The notes under the pieces were generated by a model, which saw only the letters and a list, made by a program, of their open reading frames with translations, was not told where the DNA came from and ran no database searches. Source: Bacteroidales bacterium (lineage in GTDB: Bacteria > Bacteroidota > Bacteroidia > Bacteroidales > UBA932). Taken from it: a DNA stretch of 64,000 nt. Location: assembly GCA_017454905.1 (NCBI GenBank), contig JAFTCB010000042.1, positions 38,266 through 102,265 of the forward strand, given 5' to 3'. The position numbers and the translations under genes were made by a program. Of the stretch, positions 41,160-49,448 are shown in pieces. Position 1 is the stretch's first letter. Each line of letters starts with the position of its first letter.

Positions 41160-42620
41160 ATGAAAAGATTTCTCCTTTCCCTGATCGTCCTGCTGGCACT
41201 TCCGTGCCTGCTGTTCGCGAACGGCGACCCGGTCATTTCCTATTCCGCCGGCATCCGCTCCTGCAACCCCGTGCCGCTCAAGGTATCCGAGGTACAGGTG
41301 GTCCGTGAGGACCTGAATGTCAAGGTGAAACTCCCTTACACGGAAGTCAAGGTGGTCTATCGCCTGAAAAACAGTTCCGCCAACCCCATCCATGTGGACT
41401 ATGGCTTCCCGATTGATTTTCCCGGGACGATGGACGAACCGGACGGCTTCGAAACAGGCGGTGAATACGATTCCTTGTTTGAGAAAGGTTACGGCCGCCG
41501 GGCCGTGCGGGATATCCATTTCCGTCTGGACGGTGCGGAACTGCCCTGGGCCAAGTCCGACTCCATCGTGAAGACAGACAGTTATGAGGACGAGGACGGA
41601 GAAACGGTCGATATCGAGGTGTGCCGGCTGTGGACCTATACGGTGCTGGACATCCCGGCCGGGGCCACGGTGGCCCTGGAAGTGGATTATTCCGTATTGA
41701 GCAGCTGGTCAACGGACATGGGCATGCTGCTCGGCTCACCCCTTTCCCGTTATTTCCCCTCGGATGTCACTTTTAATTATGATTTCACGCCCGCGAAGCA
41801 CTGGGGCAACGGCAAGGCCGGCGAGATTGCGGTGACGGTGGATTGCTCCGCGATGCCGGACAGTTTCTTCCATCCGGAAGGCCCCTCGAGTCCGGATGTT
41901 TATGGCGACGGCTTCGTCCGCAACGGTAAAGTCTGGAAATCCCAGGCGAAGAATTATGATTTTGCCGAGGCGAATGGCATCGTTGCGAATTTCTACAGGA
42001 ATTATTCCGATACTGAAGGACTCTTCCCGTCCTGGGGGGATCCGATGAAGTTCTGCGCAATACCGGCATCCGATTACCGGCTCTCCGTATCCGGCGCGCA
42101 GGATAACTATCCGGCTGCCAATATGCAGGACGGTGATCCGGCGACCGCCTGGGTAGCACCGGGCAACGGCGTCGGCAGTTCGGTCGAGATCGTCTTTCCG
42201 GAACCTCGCCGCGTCTCCGACATCGCCCTGTGGAACGGCTACCACAAGTCCGCCCCGCTCTGGAGCGCCAACAGCCGCATCAAACGGATGCGGATGGAAG
42301 TCACCCGGGCGGACGGCTACAAAGAGGAACCGGTGGAGATTGACTTCACGGACTGGGACGGTGTCCATTATGCACTGTCCGAAGAGACCTCGCCGCGTTT
42401 CGGCAGGGCAGCCTTGATCCTGGTGACCACGCTTGAACGGGCGATGAACGGACGGGAAAAGGGCTCTGACCCGGATGGTATCATTCTGTATGACAAGGTG
42501 TCCGCTGACGCAGACAAGGTCTCCAGCATCCGCTTGACGGTCCTCGAGGTCGTCCCCGGCACGAAATACAAGGACCTCTGCCTGTCGGATCTGATCGTCC
42601 TGGACGGCTTCCGGCAGTAA
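41160..42620 (+). CDS. Secreted protein with NADase-type glycan-binding domain
   Basis: 486 residues from MKRFLLSLIVLLALPCLLFANG, a signal peptide. The N-terminal half is beta-rich without known motif ('VKVKLPYTEVKVVYRLKNSS'). The C-terminal part (about 280-485) matches the discoidin-like NADase-type glycan-binding domain: 'YPAANMQDGDPATAWVAP', 'VSDIALWNGYHKS', 'RIKRMRMEVTRADG' and 'YKDLCLSDLIVL'. The name refers to a domain sometimes found next to NADases; no NADase is seen. It probably acts in the periplasm or on the surface by binding sugar. 14 nt after the ThrE-like gene. Confidence 0.72.
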   Translation: MKRFLLSLIVLLALPCLLFANGDPVISYSAGIRSCNPVPLKVSEVQVVREDLNVKVKLPYTEVKVVYRLKNSSANPIHVDYGFPIDFPGTMDEPDGFETGGEYDSLFEKGYGRRAVRDIHFRLDGAELPWAKSDSIVKTDSYEDEDGETVDIEVCRLWTYTVLDIPAGATVALEVDYSVLSSWSTDMGMLLGSPLSRYFPSDVTFNYDFTPAKHWGNGKAGEIAVTVDCSAMPDSFFHPEGPSSPDVYGDGFVRNGKVWKSQAKNYDFAEANGIVANFYRNYSDTEGLFPSWGDPMKFCAIPASDYRLSVSGAQDNYPAANMQDGDPATAWVAPGNGVGSSVEIVFPEPRRVSDIALWNGYHKSAPLWSANSRIKRMRMEVTRADGYKEEPVEIDFTDWDGVHYALSEETSPRFGRAALILVTTLERAMNGREKGSDPDGIILYDKVSADADKVSSIRLTVLEVVPGTKYKDLCLSDLIVLDGFRQ

Positions 42621-42635
42621 TTCCCCGGGGCGGGG

Positions 42636-43844
42636 TTATTCCTTTTTGCGGATGGGCAGGAATTGTCCGTAGGTCAGAATCCGCCATACCCACTCTACGG
42701 GGCCATAGCGGAAATACTTGATCCAAAGGAAACTGAGTCCCATTCCGAGCAGATATACGCCGAAGGCGATGGGAAGCACCAGGGACAGGCTCAATGAGGC
42801 GCCCAGGCCCAGCCCGATGCCGTAAAAGAGCAGCATCCCGCAGACCGTCTGGAAGAGGTAATTGCTCAGGGCCATCCGCCCCGGAGCGGCCAGGGCCTTC
42901 CAGACGCCGGTTTCCTGTCTGCGCAGGTACAGCAGGCAGAGCCCTGCCATGTAGGCGAATCCCATCGGGAAAACGCTGAAGGTGTAGAGCACCGTGTGGG
43001 CGGTGAGCCCCCAGGGGTGGCCGTTTACGCCGCTCCAGGCATAGGCCAGGGAGACCGGGATGCCCAGTGCGAAGCCCCGGGCGGCGATGCGCCGCAGCAC
43101 TGCCTGCATCTCCTGCAGACGGGCGAAGAATTGCTGCCGTCCTGCATAATATCCGATCAAGAAGAGCCCCATCACCTTGAAATAGCGGTTGCCGTCGATG
43201 AATTCCGTCATCCGCTCGAAGCCTCCCTGCATCAGGAACTGGAAGACACCCTTGTAGCTGTCGGCATCCCGCAGCCATACGGCGAAATTATCCTCGGTGA
43301 TCCCGAATCTGGCGCACAGAGCCCATTGCTTGTCATGGAACCAGCCGGCCGGGCGCAGGCATGCCAGTTCCACTACGGCATCTACCGCAATCGGCAGCAA
43401 AAGGAAAAAAGCCGCCCAGCGCAGCAGCGTCCGGTCGGAGCAGCGCCACCACAACGGCAGCAGCATTCCCAACAGGGCATAAAGTGTCAGGATATCCCCG
43501 CTCCAGAGCAGCCAGAGATGCATCAGGCCGATAACCAACAGGCAAAGCATCCGGCGGTAGAAAAACCTCATTCCCGTGCCGCCCGCTGCCCTGGCATTCC
43601 TCAGGATGATGGAAAAACCGATTCCGAAAAGCACGGAAAAGATCGTATAGAACTTCCCGTCCACGAAGAAATACAGGAGATATCGCAGCACCCGGTCGAA
43701 TCCGGGCGTCTGCAGTTGGGCCGCCTCTCCGGCGGAGAGAAAGGAATACAGCGAGAATTCCGGGAAATTCGCCAGGCAGATCCCCAGCAGTGCAAATCCG
43801 CGCAGGGCATCCAGAATAACGTATCTCTGTTTGACGGGTTGCAT
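42636..43844 (-). CDS. DUF418-family membrane protein
   Basis: 402 residues, about ten helices. It has the YeiB/DUF418 pattern: N-terminal 'RYVILDALRGFALLGICLANF', the 'SVLFGIGFSIIL' helix, and the C-terminal DUF418 block '...RMALSNYLFQTVCGMLLFYGIGLGLG', 'WIKYFRYGPVEWVWRILTYGQ'. The family may be related to acyltransferase-3 membrane proteins, and the substrate is unknown. Last gene of a run MBL, mtnN, DUF418. Confidence 0.85.
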   Translation of the reverse strand: MQPVKQRYVILDALRGFALLGICLANFPEFSLYSFLSAGEAAQLQTPGFDRVLRYLLYFFVDGKFYTIFSVLFGIGFSIILRNARAAGGTGMRFFYRRMLCLLVIGLMHLWLLWSGDILTLYALLGMLLPLWWRCSDRTLLRWAAFFLLLPIAVDAVVELACLRPAGWFHDKQWALCARFGITEDNFAVWLRDADSYKGVFQFLMQGGFERMTEFIDGNRYFKVMGLFLIGYYAGRQQFFARLQEMQAVLRRIAARGFALGIPVSLAYAWSGVNGHPWGLTAHTVLYTFSVFPMGFAYMAGLCLLYLRRQETGVWKALAAPGRMALSNYLFQTVCGMLLFYGIGLGLGASLSLSLVLPIAFGVYLLGMGLSFLWIKYFRYGPVEWVWRILTYGQFLPIRKKE

Positions 43845-43856
43845 CGCAAAAATGCT

Positions 43857-44480
43857 TTACAGCCTGTCCAGCAATTGCTTGAGGAAAGAGAAAGAATCGT
43901 CCGCGATCCGTTTCCAGAAATCCTGATAGCCGGCTTCCGCATCTTCCCGGGAGTTGTGCACGTCGCTGATGAGCCGGAAACTCAGGAAAGGAACTCCATA
44001 ATGTCGGCAAACCTGGGCGATAGCGGCGGATTCCATGTCGCAGGCCAGCGCGTCCGGGTAGATGCCCAGCACGCGGGCATCGTCTTCGGGGGTGGTGAGG
44101 AACTGGTCTCCCGAGCAGATGAGCCCCCTATGCAACGGGCGGGAAGTCTGCAGGGAGCAGGCAGTCCGCACCAGGTCCGGATCCGCGTCGAAGCGCTGCG
44201 GCAATCCCTGGACCTGCCCGGGCAGGCTGCCGTCGCCGCACCAGACGTCATGGTAGGCGGCCTGGGCGCCGACGACGATGTCGAAGATCATCATGCCCGG
44301 GGCGATTCCCCCGGCGCAGCCGGAATTGATGATGCAGTCGGGACGGTCCCGGAGGATGAACTCCGTGGCGGCGCGGGCGGCATCCGCCTTGCCGATGCCG
44401 GATTTGATGACGCCGGTCACGCCGGCGCGGCGCAGGGCCTCGTATTCAGAGGTCATGGCGACGATCAGGCCCGCCTTCAT
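43857..44480 (-). CDS. mtnN: 5'-methylthioadenosine/S-adenosylhomocysteine nucleosidase
   Basis: 207 residues from MKAGLIVAMTSEYEAL at 44480; the start overlaps the MBL stop as ATGA. Nucleoside phosphorylase-like fold with 'IINSGCAGGIAPGM', the substrate motif 'CDMESAAIAQVCRHYGVPFLSFRLISD' (E contacts the ribose, D is the catalytic acid). It releases adenine from MTA/SAH in the methyl cycle. It could instead be a futalosine hydrolase-like paralogue, since the fold is shared. Confidence 0.82.
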   Translation of the reverse strand: MKAGLIVAMTSEYEALRRAGVTGVIKSGIGKADAARAATEFILRDRPDCIINSGCAGGIAPGMMIFDIVVGAQAAYHDVWCGDGSLPGQVQGLPQRFDADPDLVRTACSLQTSRPLHRGLICSGDQFLTTPEDDARVLGIYPDALACDMESAAIAQVCRHYGVPFLSFRLISDVHNSREDAEAGYQDFWKRIADDSFSFLKQLLDRL

Positions 44481-45220
44481 CGCAGCTCCTCGAACAGCCG
44501 GACGTCGATGCCGGAGTCGTTCGTGTCCAGGACGGTCTTGATCTCCTGCATGTCGGTGTCGGAGAGGTGGTAAGGGATGAGTACCTTGGGGTGGAGCGTC
44601 ATCGCTGCCTCGATACACTGGGTCGTGGTCATCGTATAAGGCTGGTTGGTGGACAGGAAGGCGACATCCAGCGGACCGAAGAGGGCCATCTCGTCGATGT
44701 CTTCCGTATCCCCGGAAATGTAGATCCTCAACCCGTCGAAATCCAGGATATAGCCGTTGTCCCGGCCTTTCGGATGGAACTGGAGGTGGTCCTCGGAGAT
44801 GTTGTAGGCAGGGACGGCGATGATGCCGACGGGTCCTACGCGGAGCGTATCACCGTTGGCAACCGCTTCGCCGCGTCCGATCTTGGCCTGGCTGGAGGGG
44901 TTGAGGAGCAGGCGGGTGCCTTCCTTGGTGAGCAGGTCGATGGCGGCCGGGTCCAGGTGGTCGCCGTGCTCGTGGGTGACGAGGATGAGGTCTGCCTGGG
45001 GGAAGCAGCTGTAGTCAATCTCCGTGTTTCCCATCTTGGCCACGGGGTCGACCTGGATATGATAGCCCTTATAGCTCAGGGAAAGGGATCCATGGTGGAT
45101 CATCGCGACGGAGACGGTCTCTCCGGCCGGGGTCTCGAACTGCTCGACGGGGTAGGGAATATCCTTGGAGCAGGTGCCGGCGATGGCCGCTGCGAACAGG
45201 AAAGGGATCAACTTGGTCAT
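44477..45220 (-). CDS. MBL-fold metal-dependent hydrolase, exported
   Basis: 247 residues. A short hydrophobic signal with possible lipobox (AAIAGTC) precedes a UlaG-like metallo-beta-lactamase domain: 'HHGSLSLSYKGYHIQVDP', metal motif 'THEHGDHLD', 'PAYNISEDHLQFHPKGRDNGYIL' and 'IYISGDTED'. Similar proteins are annotated as predicted Zn-dependent hydrolases of unknown substrate. Operon leader for mtnN and DUF418. Confidence 0.82.
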   Translation of the reverse strand: MTKLIPFLFAAAIAGTCSKDIPYPVEQFETPAGETVSVAMIHHGSLSLSYKGYHIQVDPVAKMGNTEIDYSCFPQADLILVTHEHGDHLDPAAIDLLTKEGTRLLLNPSSQAKIGRGEAVANGDTLRVGPVGIIAVPAYNISEDHLQFHPKGRDNGYILDFDGLRIYISGDTEDIDEMALFGPLDVAFLSTNQPYTMTTTQCIEAAMTLHPKVLIPYHLSDTDMQEIKTVLDTNDSGIDVRLFEELR

Positions 45221-45260
45221 TTCATCAGAATTAGTGAAAAGCGAATATACAGATTATTTT

Positions 45261-45268
45261 TAAATTTG
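45261..45268 (+). promoter_or_regulatory. -7 element for the nhaC gene
   Basis: TAAATTTG, 21 nt before the GTG start at 45290. Confidence 0.55.
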
Positions 45269-45289
45269 CAGACAGAAAGAAGCAAAAAG

Positions 45290-46561
45290 GTGAAAGGTAG
45301 TGTATCCCAAGGCCTGTTGGCCATCAGCCCGCTCGTGGTGTTCCTCCTCGTCTATCTCGTGTCCTCGCTGGTTGCGGGCGACTTCTACAAGGTCCCCGTG
45401 TCGGCGGCGTTCCTGATCGCCGGAGTGTATGCCATCGCCGTGGCCGGGGGACCGCTGCCGGAGCGGCTGGCTATGTTTTCCCGCGGAGCGGGGCATCCCA
45501 ACGTCCTGCTGATGATCTGGATCTTCCTGCTGGCGGGCGCCTTTGCCGAGACGGCCCGGCGGATCGGCGCCGTGGACGCCACGGTGTCGTTGATGCTCGC
45601 CGCCGTCCCGCCGCGCTGGCTGCTGGCCGGCCTGTTCGTGACCGCCTGCTTCCTGTCGATGGCGATGGGCACGAGCGTCGGGACCATCGTGGCCCTGGTC
45701 CCCATCGGTGCGGGCATCGCCGCCCAGTGCGGGATCGCCGAACCCTACATGGCCGCCGTCATCGTGGGCGGATCCTTCTTCGGCGACAACCTTTCCTTCA
45801 TCTCCGACACCACCATCGCTTCGACGCGCGCCGTGGGCTGCGAGATGCGTGACAAGTTCCGGGCGAACCTGCGCATCGTGCTGCCGGCATTCATCGCCGT
45901 GGCCGTGATCTATGTCATCCGCGGCGGAGCGGTCTCGCAGTCTCCCGACCATGATCTCTCGCAGTGGTACCTCGTCCTGCCGTATGTGCTCATCATCATC
46001 CTGGCCCTGTGCGGGCTTGACGTGACGCTGGTCCTGTCGGCCGGGATCATCGCCGTGGCGCTGTGCGGCTGGCTGACCGGCAGCCTGGACTGGACCGGAT
46101 GGCTGGGGGCCGTGGGTACGGGCGTGTCCGGAATGTCGGACCTGATCATCGTGACCCTGCTGGCCGGAGGCCTGCTCGAACTGATCCGCTCGGGCGGCGG
46201 CCTGGACCTCATCATCCGGGGGCTTTCCCGGGGCATCAAGGGGCGGAAGGGCGCCGAGGCGGCCATTGCCGGCATCGTGAGCCTGGCGAACCTCTGTACC
46301 GCCAACAATACTGTCGCGATCATCACGACCGGCGGCATTGCGCAGGACATCGCCCGGCGGTACGGAGTTTCACCGCAGAAGACGGCCAGCCTGCTGGACA
46401 CCTTTTCCTGCCTGGTGCAGGGCCTGATCCCTTACGGCGCCCAACTGCTGATGGCTTCCGGACTGGCCGGCATCTCCCCGGCCGCCATTATCCCGTTCCT
46501 GTATTATCCCTTCCTGATGGGGCTGTGCGCCATCCTTTCCATCCTTTTCGAACGCAAATAA
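45290..46561 (+). CDS. nhaC: NhaC-family Na+/H+ antiporter
   Basis: 423 residues with about eleven helices. The start is a GTG at 45290, since upstream in-frame codons fall into the promoter. NhaC/ArsB-type pattern: 'MAMGTSVGTIVALVPIGAGI', 'VIVGGSFFGDNLSFISDTTIASTRAVG' and 'IVSLANLCTANNTVAIITTGGIAQDI'. Inner-membrane sodium export and pH control are the family role. The ZIP gene starts 3 nt after its stop, so they form an operon. Confidence 0.88.
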   Translation: MKGSVSQGLLAISPLVVFLLVYLVSSLVAGDFYKVPVSAAFLIAGVYAIAVAGGPLPERLAMFSRGAGHPNVLLMIWIFLLAGAFAETARRIGAVDATVSLMLAAVPPRWLLAGLFVTACFLSMAMGTSVGTIVALVPIGAGIAAQCGIAEPYMAAVIVGGSFFGDNLSFISDTTIASTRAVGCEMRDKFRANLRIVLPAFIAVAVIYVIRGGAVSQSPDHDLSQWYLVLPYVLIIILALCGLDVTLVLSAGIIAVALCGWLTGSLDWTGWLGAVGTGVSGMSDLIIVTLLAGGLLELIRSGGGLDLIIRGLSRGIKGRKGAEAAIAGIVSLANLCTANNTVAIITTGGIAQDIARRYGVSPQKTASLLDTFSCLVQGLIPYGAQLLMASGLAGISPAAIIPFLYYPFLMGLCAILSILFERK

Positions 46562-46564
46562 CTT

Positions 46565-47338
46565 ATGGATAACGCTGTTCTTCTCGCCCTGCTGATTCCC
46601 TTCGCCGGTACGGCGCTGGGTTCTGCTTTCGTTTTCCTGATGCGCGGGCAGATGCCTGACCGCCTGCAGAAAGTCCTGCTGGGCTTCGCCTCCGGCGTGA
46701 TGGTGGCCGCTTCCGTGTGGTCGCTGCTCATCCCCGCAATGGAGATGGGGGAGGGCGCCGGTGCGGTCGTGCCTGCTACCGTGGGCCTGCTGGCGGGCTT
46801 CGCTTTCCTGCTGCTGATCGACCACGTCACCCCGCACCTGCATCCCGTGGGCGGGCCCGAGGGGCCCAAAAGCCACCTCTCCAAGACGGCGATGCTGGCG
46901 CTCGCGGTGACGATCCACAATTTCCCGGAGGGCATGGCGGTGGGCGTGGCCATCGCCGGGGCGATGAATGCGGACGTGGGCATGAGCGCGGCCGGTGCCC
47001 TGGCCCTGTCGCTGGGCATCGCCATCCAGAACGTCCCCGAAGGGGCCATCATCTCGATGCCGCTGCGGGCCGCGGGCAACAGCCGGCTCCGGGCTTTCGG
47101 CATCGGTGCCCTGAGCGGGGCCGTGGAGCCCGTGGGGGCCGTCCTGGTGCTGCTGCTCGCCGCGGCCGTGACCCCGGCTATGCCGTATCTGCTCTCTTTC
47201 GCCGCAGGCGCCATGCTTTATGTGGTCATCGAGGAACTCGTGCCGGAAGCCTCCCAGGGGGAGCATTCCAACATCGGAACGATCGGTTTCGCGCTGGGCT
47301 TCGCCCTGATGATGATTCTCGACGTCGTGCTCGGATGA
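46565..47338 (+). CDS. ZIP-family metal transporter (ZupT-like)
   Basis: 257 residues, eight helices. The binuclear metal site is visible in 'VTIHNFPEGMAVG' and 'IAIQNVPEGAIISMPL', plus 'VIEELVPEA'. A His-containing loop 'HVTPHLHPVGGPEG' lies before helix IV. It imports Zn2+ or related divalent metals into the cytoplasm. It is paired with nhaC and ends in a strong bidirectional terminator. Confidence 0.9.
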   Translation: MDNAVLLALLIPFAGTALGSAFVFLMRGQMPDRLQKVLLGFASGVMVAASVWSLLIPAMEMGEGAGAVVPATVGLLAGFAFLLLIDHVTPHLHPVGGPEGPKSHLSKTAMLALAVTIHNFPEGMAVGVAIAGAMNADVGMSAAGALALSLGIAIQNVPEGAIISMPLRAAGNSRLRAFGIGALSGAVEPVGAVLVLLLAAAVTPAMPYLLSFAAGAMLYVVIEELVPEASQGEHSNIGTIGFALGFALMMILDVVLG

Positions 47339-47350
47339 ACGGCTGTGGGG

Positions 47351-47393
47351 AAAATGGAAAAGGAGGCGCGTCGTGCGTCTCCTTTTCCATTTT
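47351..47393. terminator. Bidirectional terminator between ZIP and Hsp20 genes
   Basis: 19-bp inverted repeat with one mismatch (47351-47369 and 47375-47393), A-rich at one end and T-rich at the other, so it works for both converging genes. Confidence 0.85.
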
Positions 47394-47413
47394 ACACCCA
47401 TGTCTTCAGGGCA

Positions 47414-47845
47414 TTACTCGATGGCAATGTGGCGGGAAGCCGGGATCTGTTTCTCCGGGGTCTTCTTCGGCAGGACGATGCCGAGCACGCCATTGTTCAT
47501 ATTGGCCTTGATGGCTTCGATGTCAACGTTCTCGGGCAAGGTGAATGCCTGGTGGTAGGATGTGTAGGAGAATTCGCGGCGGAGGTAATTCTCGTCTTTG
47601 TTCTCCTCTTTGTGGTTGTGCTTCTTCTCGAGGGCGATCACCAGCTCCTCGTCGTTGTCCACGCGGATCGAGAAGTCTTCCTTGGTCATGCCAGGGGCTG
47701 CAATCTCAATCTCGAAGGCCTTGTCGGTCTCCTTGATGTTGACGGCCGGGGAAGCGAACTGCTTTGCAGGCATTACTGCGAAATCGTCGAACAGGTCACC
47801 GAAAATGCTCGGAATCCAAGCTTGGTTTCTTCTTGCGGGATACAT
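47414..47845 (-). CDS. Hsp20/alpha-crystallin small heat-shock protein
   Basis: 143 residues from the ATG at 47845, preceded by an AGGAG ribosome-binding site (minus strand, 47854-47858) 8 nt away; a TTG 6 nt upstream is not needed. Alpha-crystallin domain: 'PAVNIKETDKAFEIEIAAPGMTKEDFSIRV', 'YTSYHQAFTLPENVD', and 'ANMNNGVLGIVLPK'. The C-terminal I-x-I is relaxed (RHIAIE). ATP-independent holdase. The leader contains a hairpin CATTG..GTCCC/GGGAC..CAATG (47882-47913), and no TAnnTTTG promoter was found, so another control mode is likely. Confidence 0.93.
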   Translation of the reverse strand: MYPARRNQAWIPSIFGDLFDDFAVMPAKQFASPAVNIKETDKAFEIEIAAPGMTKEDFSIRVDNDEELVIALEKKHNHKEENKDENYLRREFSYTSYHQAFTLPENVDIEAIKANMNNGVLGIVLPKKTPEKQIPASRHIAIE

Positions 47846-47972
47846 AATCAAATCTCCTATAATTTAAAAATGTTTAACATTCATTGCCGTCCCAACTGCG
47901 GGACGCTTCAATGAAATACAATCCCCGGACCATCCGCGTTTTTGGGACAAATTGGCGCAAAATGCTGTCTAA

Positions 47973-48015
47973 TTGTCTGAAAATCAAGACATTTTGTCAA
48001 AGTCACTGACAAAAT
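47973..48015. promoter_or_regulatory. Cluster of TGTC/GACA inverted repeats between hsp20 and gdhA
   Basis: Two inverted repeats: TGTCT-N8-AGACA (47974-47978 and 47987-47991) and ATTTTGTCA-N7-TGACAAAAT (47991-47999 and 48007-48015). The second is 9 bp, perfect, 37 bp before the gdhA -7 element. Likely binding sites for a regulator of one or both divergent genes. Confidence 0.5.
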
Positions 48016-48051
48016 TTCAATCAGGGTAGTAGATTTACGGGATTTTTTGCT

Positions 48052-48059
48052 TAAATTTG
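48052..48059 (+). promoter_or_regulatory. -7 element for the gdhA operon
   Basis: TAAATTTG, 26 nt before the ATG at 48086; no good -33 match, which fits an activator-dependent promoter. Confidence 0.5.
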
Positions 48060-48085
48060 AATCCGGTTAGTTAATTTCCCTCATT

Positions 48086-49441
48086 ATGGACAAATTCACA
48101 CAGAACTACGTCGATCGCTTCATGGATGAACTGATCGCGCACAACCCTGGCGAGAAAGAATTCCACCAGGCTGTCCGGGAGGTGGTGGAAAGTGTAGCAC
48201 CTTATGTCACCTCTTACCCTTATCTGATGGATCTCAAGATCCTTGAGCGGATGGTCGAACCGGAGCGGGTCATCATGTTCCGCGTCCCCTGGACCGACGA
48301 CAAGGGCGAAATCCATATCAACCGCGGATACCGTGTACAGATGAACAGTGCCCTCGGCCCCTACAAAGGCGGCATCCGCTTCCACGCCAGCGTCAACCTC
48401 AGCATCCTGAAGTTCCTCGCCTTCGAGCAGACCTTCAAGAACTCCCTGACCACCCTCCCGATGGGCGGCGGCAAGGGCGGCTCCGACTTCAGCCCGCGCG
48501 GCAAATCCGACGCCGAGGTGATGCGCTTCTGCCAGAGCTTCATGACCGAACTGCAGCGCCACATCGGCGCCGACACGGACGTGCCTGCCGGTGATATCGG
48601 CGTGGGCGGCCGCGAGATCGGCTACATGTTCGGACAGTACAAGCGCCTGCGTGATGAGTTCACGGGCACGCTGACCGGCAAGGGCCTTGCCTGGGGCGGC
48701 AGCCTGCTCCGCACGGAGGCCACCGGCTACGGCGTGTGCTATTTCGCACAGGAAATGCTTGCCACCCGCGGCGAGAGCTTCGAAGGCAAGACGGTGGTCG
48801 TGTCCGGCGCCGGCAACGTGGCCCAGTACGCCGCCAAGAAGGCGATGGCCCTGGGTGCCAAGGTCGTCACCCTGTCCGATTCCGACGGTTTCATCTACGA
48901 TCCCGACGGCCTCGACGAGGAGAAGCACAAATTCGTGCTCGAACTCAAGAACATCCGCCGCGGTCGCATCAAAGAATATGTTACCAAATATCCCAATGCC
49001 CAGTACTTCCCGGGTGAGCGCCCCTGGCGCATCCCCTGCGACATCGCGCTCCCTTGCGCCACGCAGAACGAGATCGAGAAGGCCGATGCCGAGAACCTGG
49101 TGAAGGGCGGCTGCTGGTGCGTCGTCGAGGGTGCCAACATGCCCTCTACCCCGGAAGCCATCGCCATCTTCCAGGCGAAGAAGATGCTCTACTCGCCGGG
49201 CAAGGCGTCCAACGCCGGCGGCGTGGCGACATCCGGCCTGGAGATGACCCAGAACTCCATCCGCCAGAAGTGGACCGCCGAAGAGGTCGACGAGCACCTG
49301 CACCGTATCATGTCCGACATCCACGCGGCCTGCATCAAGTACGGCACCGAGGAGGACGGATACATCAACTATGTCAAGGGTGCCAACATCGCCGGCTTCA
49401 TCAAAGTGGCCAACGCGATGGTGGACCAGGGACTGGTCTAA
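48086..49441 (+). CDS. gdhA: NADP-type glutamate dehydrogenase
   Basis: 451 residues, typical of the hexameric small-type GDH (about 450). Substrate site 'GPYKGGIRFH', catalytic lysine in 'PMGGGKGGSDF' (K130), 'PAGDIGVGGREIGYM', dinucleotide motif 'VSGAGNVAQYAAKKA', and 'GANMPSTPEA'. NADP specificity is suggested by the overall similarity to GdhA; the residue pattern after the Rossmann strand ('LSDSDG') is consistent. It assimilates ammonium into glutamate. Followed after 7 nt by the receiver/ATP-grasp gene. Confidence 0.95.
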   Translation: MDKFTQNYVDRFMDELIAHNPGEKEFHQAVREVVESVAPYVTSYPYLMDLKILERMVEPERVIMFRVPWTDDKGEIHINRGYRVQMNSALGPYKGGIRFHASVNLSILKFLAFEQTFKNSLTTLPMGGGKGGSDFSPRGKSDAEVMRFCQSFMTELQRHIGADTDVPAGDIGVGGREIGYMFGQYKRLRDEFTGTLTGKGLAWGGSLLRTEATGYGVCYFAQEMLATRGESFEGKTVVVSGAGNVAQYAAKKAMALGAKVVTLSDSDGFIYDPDGLDEEKHKFVLELKNIRRGRIKEYVTKYPNAQYFPGERPWRIPCDIALPCATQNEIEKADAENLVKGGCWCVVEGANMPSTPEAIAIFQAKKMLYSPGKASNAGGVATSGLEMTQNSIRQKWTAEEVDEHLHRIMSDIHAACIKYGTEEDGYINYVKGANIAGFIKVANAMVDQGLV

Positions 49442-49448
49442 ACCTGAT

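Noticed and set aside
49371-49448. Upstream extension of the receiver/ATP-grasp protein by 26 codons overlapping gdhA.
   Set aside because: The extension would overlap the gdhA end in another frame and has no conserved look; the ATG at 49449, 7 nt after gdhA, fits operon spacing.
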